Of a stretch of DNA of 64,000 nucleotides, positions 55,563 to 64,000 are shown piece after piece. A program made the position numbers and the translations under genes. The DNA lies in NCBI RefSeq assembly GCF_903914075.1, contig NZ_CAIWNQ010000009.1:62001-126000 (forward strand), read 5' to 3'. Position 1 is the first letter of the stretch. Each line of letters starts with the position of its first letter. The stretch comes from Ruegeria sp. THAF57. GTDB lineage: Bacteria; Pseudomonadota; Alphaproteobacteria; Rhodobacterales; Rhodobacteraceae. The notes under the pieces were generated by a model. It searched no databases, was not told where the DNA came from, and saw nothing but the letters and a program-made list of their open reading frames with translations.

Positions 55563-56750
55563 TTACACGCGCTCCAGGATCAGAGCGATCCCCTGCCCCA
55601 CGCCGATGCACATGGACAGACAGGCGTAGCGCCCGCCCGTTTCCTCAAGATGCCGCATCGCGGTCAGCACGATCCGCGCACCCGACGCGCCCAGAGGGTG
55701 ACCAACCGCAATCGCACCGCCGTTGGGGTTCAGGCGGCTGTCAGCGGGATCAATCTCTAAGTGTTTGCAGCAGGCCAGAACCTGTGCCGCGAAGGCTTCG
55801 TTGATCTCGATAAGGTCCATGTCATCCAAAGTCAGACCGGCGCGCTGCAGCGCCTTTGGGACTGCAAACGCCGGGCCAATCCCCATGATCCGGGGCGGTA
55901 CGCCTGCGATGGCTCCGGCCACGATCCGCGCGCGCGGCGCGGCACGGTCGGTTCTGGCGCCGATCATCAGCATCGCCGCACCATCATTGACGCCCGAGGC
56001 ATTGGCGGCAGTCGTCACCCCCTCGGGGAAGATCGTCCGCAAAGCCGACATCTTCTCAAGTTGCGTATCCGGACGGGGATGTTCGTCCTGCCCAACGTCA
56101 TGGGTCGCCCCTTTGCGCCCCTTGATGGTGATCGGGGTGATCTCGGTATCAAAGAAGCCACGCGCTCGGGCCGCCTCGTACCGGGCCTGAGAGTTGTATC
56201 CGAACTGATCCGACGCCTCACGTGTGATCTGATAGTCCTGGGCCAGATTATCAGCGGTTTCTGGCATCGGGTATTCCCCATGCATCTCAGCGATGCGCGG
56301 ATTTGGAAAGCGCACACCGATGGCACTGTCAAATATCTGTGCTTGCCTTGCATAGGCGGTTTCGGACTTGGCAATGGTAAAGGGGGCGCGGGTCATGCTT
56401 TCGACACCGCCTGCGACGTACAAAGGAGCCTCGCCAATTGTAACTGAACGCGCGGCGTCCAAAGCGGCTGACATGCCCGAACCGCATAGGCGGTTTACGG
56501 TCTGACCGCCAACCTCAACCGGCAGACCGGCCAGTAATGCGGTGTAGCGGGCCACGTTGCGGCTGTCTTCGCCCGACTGGCAGACATTGCCAAGAATGAC
56601 GTCTTCGATCTCGGACGCGTCGAATGCGCTGCGTTTAACCAGCGCGTCCAAAACCTGTGATGCCAGATCATCGGGCCGGACCGACGCCAGCGCACCGCCG
56701 TGCCGACCAAACGGGCTGCGCAGCCCATCGTAAATATATGCGTCAAGCAT
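55563..56750 (-). CDS. Acetyl-CoA acyltransferase (thiolase, PcaF-like)
   Basis: 395-residue thiolase cleaving a 3-oxoacyl-CoA with CoA to acetyl-CoA. Nucleophile C89 (NRLCGSGMSA), His in GGAIAVGHPLGASGARI, and second Cys in SMCIGVGQGIALI. The N-terminus MLDAYIYDGLRSPFGRHGG resembles beta-ketoadipyl-CoA thiolases; PimB is a plausible role here. Start at ATG 56750 after GAGG; TTG 56756 is an alternative. First gene of the operon. Confidence 0.94.
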   Translation of the reverse strand: MLDAYIYDGLRSPFGRHGGALASVRPDDLASQVLDALVKRSAFDASEIEDVILGNVCQSGEDSRNVARYTALLAGLPVEVGGQTVNRLCGSGMSAALDAARSVTIGEAPLYVAGGVESMTRAPFTIAKSETAYARQAQIFDSAIGVRFPNPRIAEMHGEYPMPETADNLAQDYQITREASDQFGYNSQARYEAARARGFFDTEITPITIKGRKGATHDVGQDEHPRPDTQLEKMSALRTIFPEGVTTAANASGVNDGAAMLMIGARTDRAAPRARIVAGAIAGVPPRIMGIGPAFAVPKALQRAGLTLDDMDLIEINEAFAAQVLACCKHLEIDPADSRLNPNGGAIAVGHPLGASGARIVLTAMRHLEETGGRYACLSMCIGVGQGIALILERV

Positions 56751-57153
56751 TCTCAACCTCTTTGATCAATTGTGCCGGTGTGTACGCGAAAGCCCCAACT
56801 TGCTTGTGGGATAATTCGCTCGCTGCCTGTTCTTCGATCGGCTGGTGGGTTTGGCGCAATACACTCTCCTCAGATGCAGCGCCGTTGTTCTAGCTCCAAG
56901 ACCTAAGTTAGTCAATATGCGGTTTAGTGTTCCGCATAGCGGAATAATAAGGTAGACGATCTCACCCAAAACCCCCCATTCAAATGGGTCGGATTGAAAT
57001 TTCCAGAACAGCCCAACGCGTTGTTTTGACGACCGGCAGATCAGACTGGAAAAGCAATTCCAATTCATGGGAGGATTACATCAAAGAAAAGTGAGCGATT
57101 CAATTTGGTGCAATATCCGTCGCTTGCACAGAAAATTACTATTGGAGACGACG
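56751..57153. other. 403-bp regulatory region between thiolase and psiE-like gene
   Basis: No gene. It carries the divergent upstream regions of both genes and the 15-bp palindrome at 56930-56944. No tRNA or mobile element was seen. Confidence 0.55.
56930..56944. promoter_or_regulatory. 15-bp palindrome, candidate IclR operator
   Basis: TTCCGC-ATA-GCGGAA is a 6+3+6 perfect inverted repeat about 180 bp before the thiolase start. Its size and spacing are typical of IclR-type operators, and an IclR gene is the second gene of the operon. Confidence 0.5.
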
Positions 57154-57618
57154 ATGAGTGGCGGTGAAAACAAATTTGTCCCAGAACACGTAGAGCTGGA
57201 TCCCAACCACGAGGACGCTATCGTTCGATGGTGCAACCGCATGATCCGCCACGGCGTTCGAGCGTTATCTGTCCTCATGCTCGGCATTATTTTGTTGGCA
57301 ATTATTGATGCCGGTTTCACAACCTATCAGAAATTTATGGAACCACCTTTGTACATCCTGGAGGTTAGCGATCTTCTGGCGGTATTCAGTGCTGTTCTGG
57401 TCGTATTGATCGCGATCGAAATCTATACAAATATCACGCTCTACCTGACCGCCGACGTCATCCATATCAAGCTTGTAGTCGCGACGGCCTTGATGGCGGT
57501 CGCTCGAAAGATCATCACGCTGGACGACAAGAGCTTGGACCCTCACTACTTTCTTGGATATGCAGCGATCGGTCTGGCGTTGGGCGTAACGTACTGGCTC
57601 ATAGCAAGAAAACCATGA
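57154..57618 (+). CDS. PsiE-like phosphate-starvation-inducible membrane protein
   Basis: 154-residue integral membrane protein with four helices (about 30-55, 65-90, 100-120, 125-150), matching the PsiE family: LYILEVSDLLAVFSAVLVVLIAIEIYTNI and MAVARKIITLDDKSLDP. Function unknown. ATG 57154 after GGAG; the upstream frame from 57067 is unlikely. Stands alone. Confidence 0.78.
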   Translation: MSGGENKFVPEHVELDPNHEDAIVRWCNRMIRHGVRALSVLMLGIILLAIIDAGFTTYQKFMEPPLYILEVSDLLAVFSAVLVVLIAIEIYTNITLYLTADVIHIKLVVATALMAVARKIITLDDKSLDPHYFLGYAAIGLALGVTYWLIARKP

Positions 57619-57900
57619 GCGGAACCGCCCATCCCCTCCAAGCATTCTGCACAAACTGATTGCCGTCCGGATTTGTTCGGATCAGTCCAACAATCTGGGC
57701 GCTGCGTCGTTCAGGTCTGCTAATACTCGTCGATCTTAAAGAATTGCGGCCATGTGTTGAGTGGACGGCAGGTTACAGGCGCCCGCCACTTGCAAACGTA
57801 TGCGTCAAAATATACATACAAAAAGTGACATTTTGCTACAATGTTTGACTTTTGTATGCCATACACCCCGAGAATTGATCTTTGATGGCTGGATTCGGAA

Positions 57901-58257
57901 ATGGAAGAAAGAGACACACGATCAGCCCTGCGCAGGGGCTTTGCTCTCAAATGCCCGAACTGTGGCAAAGGGCACGTGCTTCACAAGTACCTAAAGGTGA
58001 ATGATACGTGTACTGTGTGCGGTCTGGATCTGACACACGCGCGCGCCGATGATGGCCCTGCGTATTTTACGATTTTGATCGTTGGTCACTTAGCAGGCTT
58101 TGCGCTGCATATTATCTGGTCCGTCTGGGAACCTACGCCGTTGGTAATGGCGACGGTGACATCCGCCGGTGCAGTTGCGCTATCCCTGTTCTTGCTGCCA
58201 CGGTTCAAGGGCGCGCTAATTGGCCTTCAGTGGGCAAAACACATGCACGGGTTCTAA
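57901..58257 (+). CDS. DUF983 membrane protein with zinc ribbon
   Basis: 118-residue DUF983 protein. The N-terminal CPNCGKGHVLHKYLKVNDTC and following CxxC form a zinc ribbon (four Cys). Two membrane helices follow (about 58-78, 85-105), ending PRFKGALIGLQWAKHMHGF. Members often lie near cytochrome oxidase genes; ccoG is 1.9 kb away. Role unknown. Confidence 0.85.
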   Translation: MEERDTRSALRRGFALKCPNCGKGHVLHKYLKVNDTCTVCGLDLTHARADDGPAYFTILIVGHLAGFALHIIWSVWEPTPLVMATVTSAGAVALSLFLLPRFKGALIGLQWAKHMHGF

Positions 58258-58260
58258 GGC

Positions 58261-58279
58261 AGGCTTGCCAAGCAAGCCT
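58261..58279 (+). terminator. Short hairpin after DUF983 gene
   Basis: AGGCTTG / CAAGCCT stem with a five-base loop directly after the stop; only a weak CTTTT follows a few bases later. Weak terminator at best. Confidence 0.35.
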
Positions 58280-58517
58280 AGGCTTTTCGGGCAGATCAAG
58301 GCCCTAGTCGGTTGCGCAACTCCCTTCGGGAAAGCCCGGCTACGCAACACGATCTCCCTCAACCTTCAGCCACGCGACGCTCGCAGGGGCTATTACAGAA
58401 AAAAAGATGCGCCGTCGCAGTAAGTTCCGCGATGGTTTTCCCTGTCGCCTCAAGCGAAACAGAACCCACGTCCATCTTTTCTTAATCTGGCTGAATCTGC
58501 GGTGAGCGTTTGGACTT

Positions 58518-59918
58518 TCAGACAACCATCCAATCGTGCTGATCCGCGTTTTCCAACGCATCGACCAGTTTGCGCAATGCGGTCCCCAAATTCACCGCGG
58601 TATCAGTAGACCCAAGCGCAACCCGGACCGCATTTGGTGCCTTGTCAAGCGCAAAGGCTGCACCGGGCACAAGCCCCAGCCCCGAGCCGCGCAGCTTCAG
58701 AACAAACTCTGTGGCGGAACACCCGTCTGGCAGCGGAAGCCAGACATGAAACGCGTCCTTTGGAACACGGATATCCGGCAGAGATTGACGCAGTACGCCC
58801 TGCCGCCGTTCAGTCTCAAACCGGATCGCGGACAAAATTTTGTCGGCTAGGCCAGAGGTGATCCAATTCGTTGCCAACCTTGCAGAAATCGGTGACACGA
58901 CGCTGCCATTTGCGCGCATCGCCCGCCTGACGTTGTCATTCGACGTGCCGGATGGCGGCACCATAAAGCAAACACGAAGCGACGGTGCCAGACACTTTGA
59001 AAGGGATGATACGTACCACGTCCGCTCTGGTGCAATGGTACAAAGCGGATCCGGCGCCGTGCTTGCAAGCACCCCATATGCATCGTCTTCAATGATCTGA
59101 AGATCGTGCTTGCGGGCAACCTCGGCAATGCGCGCGCGCCGCGCGACGGGCATCGTGATCGTCGTCGGGTTGTGCAAGGTCGGCGTGGTGTAAATGGCAC
59201 GGGGCTTCACGGTCTGGCAAACCTCATCCAGCGCGTCGGGGTCCAGACCGTCCGCATCCATTGGGATAGGTACAACGTTCAGCTTCAGGTGCCGCGCAAG
59301 CGCCAGAAGGCCGGGATAAGTCAATTCTTCGCAGCATATCGTATCGCCCGGCTCGAGTATGAGCGACAAAATAGTCCAAGTTGCGCCCTGCACGCCATTG
59401 CAAATGATGATGTCATCATGCGGCTGAAGCCCCAGATGGCGCTGAAGCCAGAACTGCGCGGCCTGTTGGTCTTCATGACTGCCACCGGGCATCTGGTAGC
59501 GCATCAGAAACTCAACCCCATGTTCGGATCGAAGCGCATCAAAGCCCTGCCACATTCTGCGCACCAGCCCAGCATCCTCTAACCGGGGAGGCACGTTCAT
59601 GCTCATATCGACAGTCTGGTTTTTCGCGCTGCCCGAAACCACCGGATTGGCAGGCCCGGACTCTTTGACATAGGTGCCCTGCCCCACGCGCCCTTCGACC
59701 AAACCGTCTTTTCCCGCAGCCGAATAAGCCCGACTGACGGTGGTGAAATCAATGCCCAGAACACTGGCCAGCGCGCGCTGCGGCGGGAGCCGCTGACCGG
59801 GGCGCAGGACGCCCGCACGAATATCACGCGCAATGGCTTCGGCAATCGCAAGGTACATAGGGCCGTTACCTTCTTCGACGGCCGGAACCCATGCGACATT
59901 TGGCGCGCTGTCATTCAT
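58518..59918 (-). CDS. MocR-type GntR/aminotransferase-like regulator
   Basis: 466-residue transcription factor. N-terminal GntR winged helix (about 18-84) with LRPGQRLPPQRALASVLGID. C-terminal aminotransferase-like domain with PLP Lys308 (SSLSKCLAPSLR) and IIEDDAYGVLAS. ATG 59918 is eight bases after AAGGAG; an in-frame start at 59939 is an alternative. Targets may include itself or the divergent ccoG; the ligand is unknown. Confidence 0.92.
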   Translation of the reverse strand: MNDSAPNVAWVPAVEEGNGPMYLAIAEAIARDIRAGVLRPGQRLPPQRALASVLGIDFTTVSRAYSAAGKDGLVEGRVGQGTYVKESGPANPVVSGSAKNQTVDMSMNVPPRLEDAGLVRRMWQGFDALRSEHGVEFLMRYQMPGGSHEDQQAAQFWLQRHLGLQPHDDIIICNGVQGATWTILSLILEPGDTICCEELTYPGLLALARHLKLNVVPIPMDADGLDPDALDEVCQTVKPRAIYTTPTLHNPTTITMPVARRARIAEVARKHDLQIIEDDAYGVLASTAPDPLCTIAPERTWYVSSLSKCLAPSLRVCFMVPPSGTSNDNVRRAMRANGSVVSPISARLATNWITSGLADKILSAIRFETERRQGVLRQSLPDIRVPKDAFHVWLPLPDGCSATEFVLKLRGSGLGLVPGAAFALDKAPNAVRVALGSTDTAVNLGTALRKLVDALENADQHDWMVV

Positions 59919-59941
59919 TGCTTCACTCCTTGTCTGCATTT

Positions 59942-59962
59942 ATATGCGCTTTGTATGCATAT
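59942..59962. promoter_or_regulatory. Inverted repeat upstream of mocR-type gene
   Basis: ATATGC (59942-59947) and GCATAT (59957-59962) with a nine-base spacer, 24-44 bp before the regulator start. Candidate autoregulatory operator. Confidence 0.35.
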
Positions 59963-60170
59963 TGCAATGCTTCAATCACGCTTGCGTCGCACTTATGGCC
60001 GTCGGGCGGAAAGAACCGCAAGTAAACGAAACACGGAAAGATTTTCGACGTTTTATTCCAACCTTTCAAAGCAGTAGCACGGTGTTTCGCGCCCGATTGG
60101 GGCACAGCGATATGCAAAAACCGACAGAACCCAACTTGGGTACAATCCAAGCAAGATCAGGAAGTAACGG

Positions 60171-61577
60171 ATGTCCTCTCCCTCACTATATGCTCCGCGC
60201 GAACCCATATTTCCCCGTCGCGTGTCAGGCTATTATCGCCGCCTCAAATGGGTGATCCTGATTGTTACGCTGGGAATATACTACGTCACCCCATGGCTCA
60301 GGTGGGATCGGGGCCCAAACCTGTCTGATCAGGCGGTACTGGTCGATATTGCCAATCGTCGGTTTTACTTTTTCTGGATCGAGATCTGGCCGCACGAGTT
60401 CTATTTCGTCGCGGGCCTGCTCATTATGGCGGGTCTGGGGCTGTTCCTGTTCACATCGGCGCTGGGTCGCGTTTGGTGCGGCTACGCTTGCCCGCAGACT
60501 GTTTGGACCGACCTGTTCATTCTGGTCGAGCGATGGATTGAAGGGGACCGCAATGCGCGGCTCAGGCTGCATCGCAGCACGTGGACCCTGCAGAAGTGGC
60601 GGTTGAGCTTGACCAAATGGGCCATCTGGCTGCTGATCAGTGTCGGGACCGGCGGCGCTTGGGTATTCTATTTTGCCGACGCACCAACGTTGCTGGCTGA
60701 CCTGATGGCATTTTCAGCCCACCCGGCCGCCTATTGCACCATCGGCTTCATGACGCTGACAACCTTCATCTTCGGCGGCTTCATGCGAGAGCAGATTTGC
60801 ATTTATGCCTGCCCGTGGCCGCGCATTCAGGCTGCCATGATGGATGAACACACCCTGATCGTAGGCTATCGTGACTGGCGAGGAGAGCCGCGAGGCAAAG
60901 CCAACACATCGGATGCGGGTGATTGCATTGACTGTAAAGCCTGCGTGAATGTCTGCCCGATGGGAATCGACATCAGGAACGGATCACAGATGGAATGCAT
61001 CACCTGCGCCTTGTGCATCGACGCATGCGACGACGTGATGACGCGGATAGGCAAACCGCGCGGGCTGATCGACTATCTTGCGCTGTCCGATGAGCCACTT
61101 GAGAAGGCGGGCGCGGCTCCGCTGTCAACTTGGTCGCATGTCCTGAGACCGCGGAACTTTTTGTATACGGGTCTGTGGGGTTCTGTTGGCCTTGCAATGC
61201 TGGCCGCCCTGTTTGTGCGGACCGACTTCGAAATGACAGTAAGCCCGAACCGCAACCCTTTATACGTGACCCAATCCGATGGCGCGATCCGCAACATCTA
61301 TGAAGTCCGCCTGCGCAACAAAAGCGGCGAAGACAAGATGTTCAATATCAGCCTGGACGGAAACCAGGTACTCGCGCTGGAGGTCGAGGGCGCACCTGCG
61401 GGGTCAGGTGTTATTGTTCCCGCGGATACAACAAGCTTGCGGCGCGTCTATGTCACGGCCGCTCCGCAGGATGCGGCAGCATCCACCGCCCGAACCGAGT
61501 TTCGGTTTCTGGTTCATGACCCTGAAGCAAAGGAATGGATCACGCATGACGCCGTGTTCCATGGCAAGGGCACATAG
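60171..61577 (+). CDS. ccoG: Cytochrome c oxidase accessory protein CcoG (FixG/RdxA)
   Basis: 468-residue membrane iron-sulfur protein that aids copper delivery and reduction for cbb3-type oxidase assembly. About five membrane helices, with VWCGYACPQTVWTDLF (near 105) and ICIYACPWPRIQ (near 210). Two 4Fe-4S binding runs, CIDCKACVNVCPMGID and CITCALCIDAC (near 255-290). C-terminal Ig-like FixG domain. No ccoNOP genes are in the window, so it is away from its usual partners or is a second copy. Confidence 0.92.
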   Translation: MSSPSLYAPREPIFPRRVSGYYRRLKWVILIVTLGIYYVTPWLRWDRGPNLSDQAVLVDIANRRFYFFWIEIWPHEFYFVAGLLIMAGLGLFLFTSALGRVWCGYACPQTVWTDLFILVERWIEGDRNARLRLHRSTWTLQKWRLSLTKWAIWLLISVGTGGAWVFYFADAPTLLADLMAFSAHPAAYCTIGFMTLTTFIFGGFMREQICIYACPWPRIQAAMMDEHTLIVGYRDWRGEPRGKANTSDAGDCIDCKACVNVCPMGIDIRNGSQMECITCALCIDACDDVMTRIGKPRGLIDYLALSDEPLEKAGAAPLSTWSHVLRPRNFLYTGLWGSVGLAMLAALFVRTDFEMTVSPNRNPLYVTQSDGAIRNIYEVRLRNKSGEDKMFNISLDGNQVLALEVEGAPAGSGVIVPADTTSLRRVYVTAAPQDAAASTARTEFRFLVHDPEAKEWITHDAVFHGKGT

Positions 61578-61584
61578 AATAGCG

Positions 61585-61617
61585 CCCGGCCCCCGAGCGC
61601 AGCCGCTTTGGGCCGGG
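61585..61617 (+). terminator. Probable terminator after ccoG
   Basis: CCCGGCC (61585-61591) pairs with GGCCGGG (61611-61617), then TTTC. It lies 8 bp after the ccoG stop and before a convergent gene. Confidence 0.5.
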
Positions 61618-61641
61618 TTTCGCGCGACAGCTAGACGCCGC

Positions 61642-62220
61642 TTAATCGGGGTTAGAAACCCGCAGAATGCGTTCCTGCCCATTTCTCAGATGAAAAATGC
61701 ACCCCTGCTCGCGGACGAGGCTGACCATTCCGGCGCGGTCTAGCCCGGTACACAGGCCACGCATGACGCTGGCCGTGGCACCGTGCGTGACGACGATCGC
61801 CGGGCGCTTCAGGTCTGACAGGAATGCCTTTACCCGCCCGGCAATCATCTCAAAGTTTTCTCCATCCGGACTGCCAAAACTTAGATCGTCGTCGCTGATG
61901 TCGCCTTCGGACCGTTGTCGAATCTCTTGCCTGGTTTGACCTTCCCATTGGCCAAAGCTGATTTCCTGCAGACGATCATCCACACAAAAATCGCGCTCTG
62001 ATCCCAGCACCAGTCGGGCGGTATGCATGGCACGGCCCAGCGGGCTGACGAAAATGTCGCTGGGAATGCGGTCAATCTGTCCCAGAAGTTTTTTCTGAAT
62101 TTCGGCCTGAGCGATTCCTGTCGGCGTCAGCGGGGAATCCTTCCGGCCTTGCAGCTTTCCTTCCCGGTTCCAAACGGTCTCGCCGTGACGCAGGATGAAT
62201 AGTTCCGGATGATTGATCAT
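61642..62220 (-). CDS. Histidine phosphatase family protein
   Basis: 192-residue phosphoglycerate-mutase-like phosphatase. Catalytic motif L-R11-H12-G13-E14 and general-acid DGENFEMI; second His in VVTHGATASVM. Resembles cofactor-independent broad phosphatases (PhoE/CobC-like). The substrate is unknown; near RuBisCO, a sugar phosphate is conceivable. Adjacent to cbbR on the same strand with a 51-bp gap. Confidence 0.9.
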   Translation of the reverse strand: MINHPELFILRHGETVWNREGKLQGRKDSPLTPTGIAQAEIQKKLLGQIDRIPSDIFVSPLGRAMHTARLVLGSERDFCVDDRLQEISFGQWEGQTRQEIRQRSEGDISDDDLSFGSPDGENFEMIAGRVKAFLSDLKRPAIVVTHGATASVMRGLCTGLDRAGMVSLVREQGCIFHLRNGQERILRVSNPD

Positions 62221-62271
62221 GCTACGCCCAAGATCTGAGATTTGTTGCGCTTCCTGATAAGCTAGAACGTC

Positions 62272-63153
62272 TTAGTCTGAAAGCAGTTGTGTGCGGAACT
62301 CTTGCGCGGCGGGCGGCAAACGACGAAAACTGCGATAGACGACGTACCATGTGCGCTTCAGCGATAGCTTGCGACAATCCAACAGCGTCAACCGTTGAGT
62401 TTCGGTTTCCAACTCGGTTGTCTGACCCGAGATAACTGCCAGACCCAATTGCGCCTGAACCGCATGTTTGACGGCCTCGTTTGAGGACAAGACACAAGAC
62501 GTCTGACACTCGAGCCCATGCTCCCTGAATGCACGCTCCATGGCGGCGCGGGTGCCAGAGCCGGGCTCGCGCACAACAAAAGGATACTGTGCCAGCTCGC
62601 TCGGCTCTAGGTCCGTGCGTCCTGCCAGCGGATGATCGGGGGGCGCGATCACGACCAGAGGATTGTCCTTGAAGCGGCGCGCGATCAGATCGGAATCGTC
62701 AGGAGGTTGCCCCGTGATGGCGAGATCGGATTCATTCGAGGCCAGCATCTCAAGAATATTGTCGCGATTGGCCACGCGAAAATCTATTTCGACGCCGGGA
62801 TGGTTCTTTCTGAAGCGGGCCAGATAGTCGGGGATAAAGTAATTCGCGGTAGACACGACAGCGATCCGAAGAACACCTTTTTGTACCCCTTTGAAATGAC
62901 GCAAGTTTTCCCGCAGATCGTCCAGAACACGGTTGATCCGCCTTGCCTGATGCAGGACTTCTTCACCAGCTTCGGTGATTTTAACACCCCGCCCGGCGCG
63001 CTCCAGCAAGGCCAAATCGACTTGCGCTTCGAGCTTTTGCATTTGCAACGATATCGCGGGCTGCGTGACGTTCAGCGCCTCGGCAGCAAGCGTCAAAGAA
63101 CCGTACCGCTCAATCGCTTCGAACATTTCAAGTTGGCGTAGATCTATTCGCAT
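62272..63153 (-). CDS. cbbR: LysR-family regulator CbbR
   Basis: 293-residue LysR regulator divergent from cbbL. N-terminal helix-turn-helix (LTLAAEALNVTQPAISLQMQ, residues 20-39) and long linker helix. The effector domain from about 90 carries GVLRIAVVSTANYFIPDYLARF. Position and sequence style fit CbbR, which activates CO2-fixation genes in response to metabolites such as RuBP. Weak ribosome site, so the ATG is set by conserved length. Confidence 0.92.
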   Translation of the reverse strand: MRIDLRQLEMFEAIERYGSLTLAAEALNVTQPAISLQMQKLEAQVDLALLERAGRGVKITEAGEEVLHQARRINRVLDDLRENLRHFKGVQKGVLRIAVVSTANYFIPDYLARFRKNHPGVEIDFRVANRDNILEMLASNESDLAITGQPPDDSDLIARRFKDNPLVVIAPPDHPLAGRTDLEPSELAQYPFVVREPGSGTRAAMERAFREHGLECQTSCVLSSNEAVKHAVQAQLGLAVISGQTTELETETQRLTLLDCRKLSLKRTWYVVYRSFRRLPPAAQEFRTQLLSD

Positions 63154-63168
63154 TTCTTACATTAGCAA

Positions 63169-63194
63169 TAGTTATATAAAGCTGACAATAACTA
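63169..63194. promoter_or_regulatory. Candidate CbbR operator
   Basis: TAGTTAT (63169-63175) is mirrored by ATAACTA (63188-63194) in AT-rich DNA between cbbR and cbbL. This is the expected place and style (T-N11-A) for a LysR-type regulator. Confidence 0.55.
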
Positions 63195-63263
63195 ATTTGT
63201 AGAAATGTATTCCTTTCTCATATCCTGCCAATGACCAAGGCAACTTCCGTTGCAGAGACTTGA

Positions 63264-64000
<737 letters not shown>

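Overview
The window looks like a chromosomal segment from a marine alphaproteobacterium of the Roseobacter group (Rhodobacterales). The basis is gene content and protein style: a complete Na+-NQR operon, a periplasmic nitrate reductase (Nap) cluster, a red-type form I RuBisCO under a divergent LysR/CbbR regulator, a CcoG/RdxA-type oxidase assembly protein, and moderately GC-rich DNA with many ATGA start/stop overlaps. No phage, transposase, integrase or CRISPR array is visible. One tRNA, tRNA-Pro(CGG), is present.

Layout. 1-2814 (minus): a partial sulfatase, nqrM, apbE and a small membrane protein. 2889-5787 (plus): a CBS-domain protein and two nucleotide-sugar enzymes, inserted between the nqr accessory genes and the main nqr operon. 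5824-11684 (minus): nqrF-E-D-C-B-A. 11975-13273: an rRNA methyltransferase-like gene and tRNA-Pro. 13475-25087: an accessory stretch with two ABM-fold proteins, a methyltransferase, an exported arylsulfatase, a phospholipase D-family protein, two paralogous exported amidohydrolases, an EF-hand protein, a DUF3299 protein and an exported barrel-like protein. 25101-28078 (minus): a response regulator and a soluble hybrid histidine kinase.

28235-35041 (minus) is the most unusual part. One apparent operon encodes an outer-membrane beta-barrel, a secreted Ig/FN3-like protein, an ECF sigma factor, its membrane anti-sigma factor and an exported subtilisin-like protease, followed by an exported protein of unknown family. 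The periplasmic domain of the anti-sigma factor has the same predicted strand/helix order as the protease's own propeptide-like region. This suggests that protease and anti-sigma factor communicate. A 15-bp element lies on each side of the block at nearly the same distance and orientation from two outward-facing genes.

35318-49495: a DUF3137 protein, a group II PLP decarboxylase, a four-gene glycosyltransferase/methyltransferase/flippase-like operon, napFDABC with a small membrane protein, bacterioferritin followed by a long RNA hairpin, and a multi-pass membrane protein. 49698-56750 (minus): a beta-oxidation-type operon (thiolase, IclR regulator, FadB-like fusion, two acyl-CoA dehydrogenases, crotonase) resembling dicarboxylate/pimelate operons, with a 15-bp palindrome upstream. 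57154-64000: PsiE-like and DUF983 proteins, a MocR regulator, ccoG, a histidine phosphatase, cbbR and the start of cbbL.

Taken together, the genes describe a sodium-pumping, facultatively nitrate-reducing organism with a Calvin-cycle locus, sulfatase and amide/ester catabolism, and a regulated cell-surface proteolysis module. All assignments come from reading motifs and neighbourhood; no database search was run.
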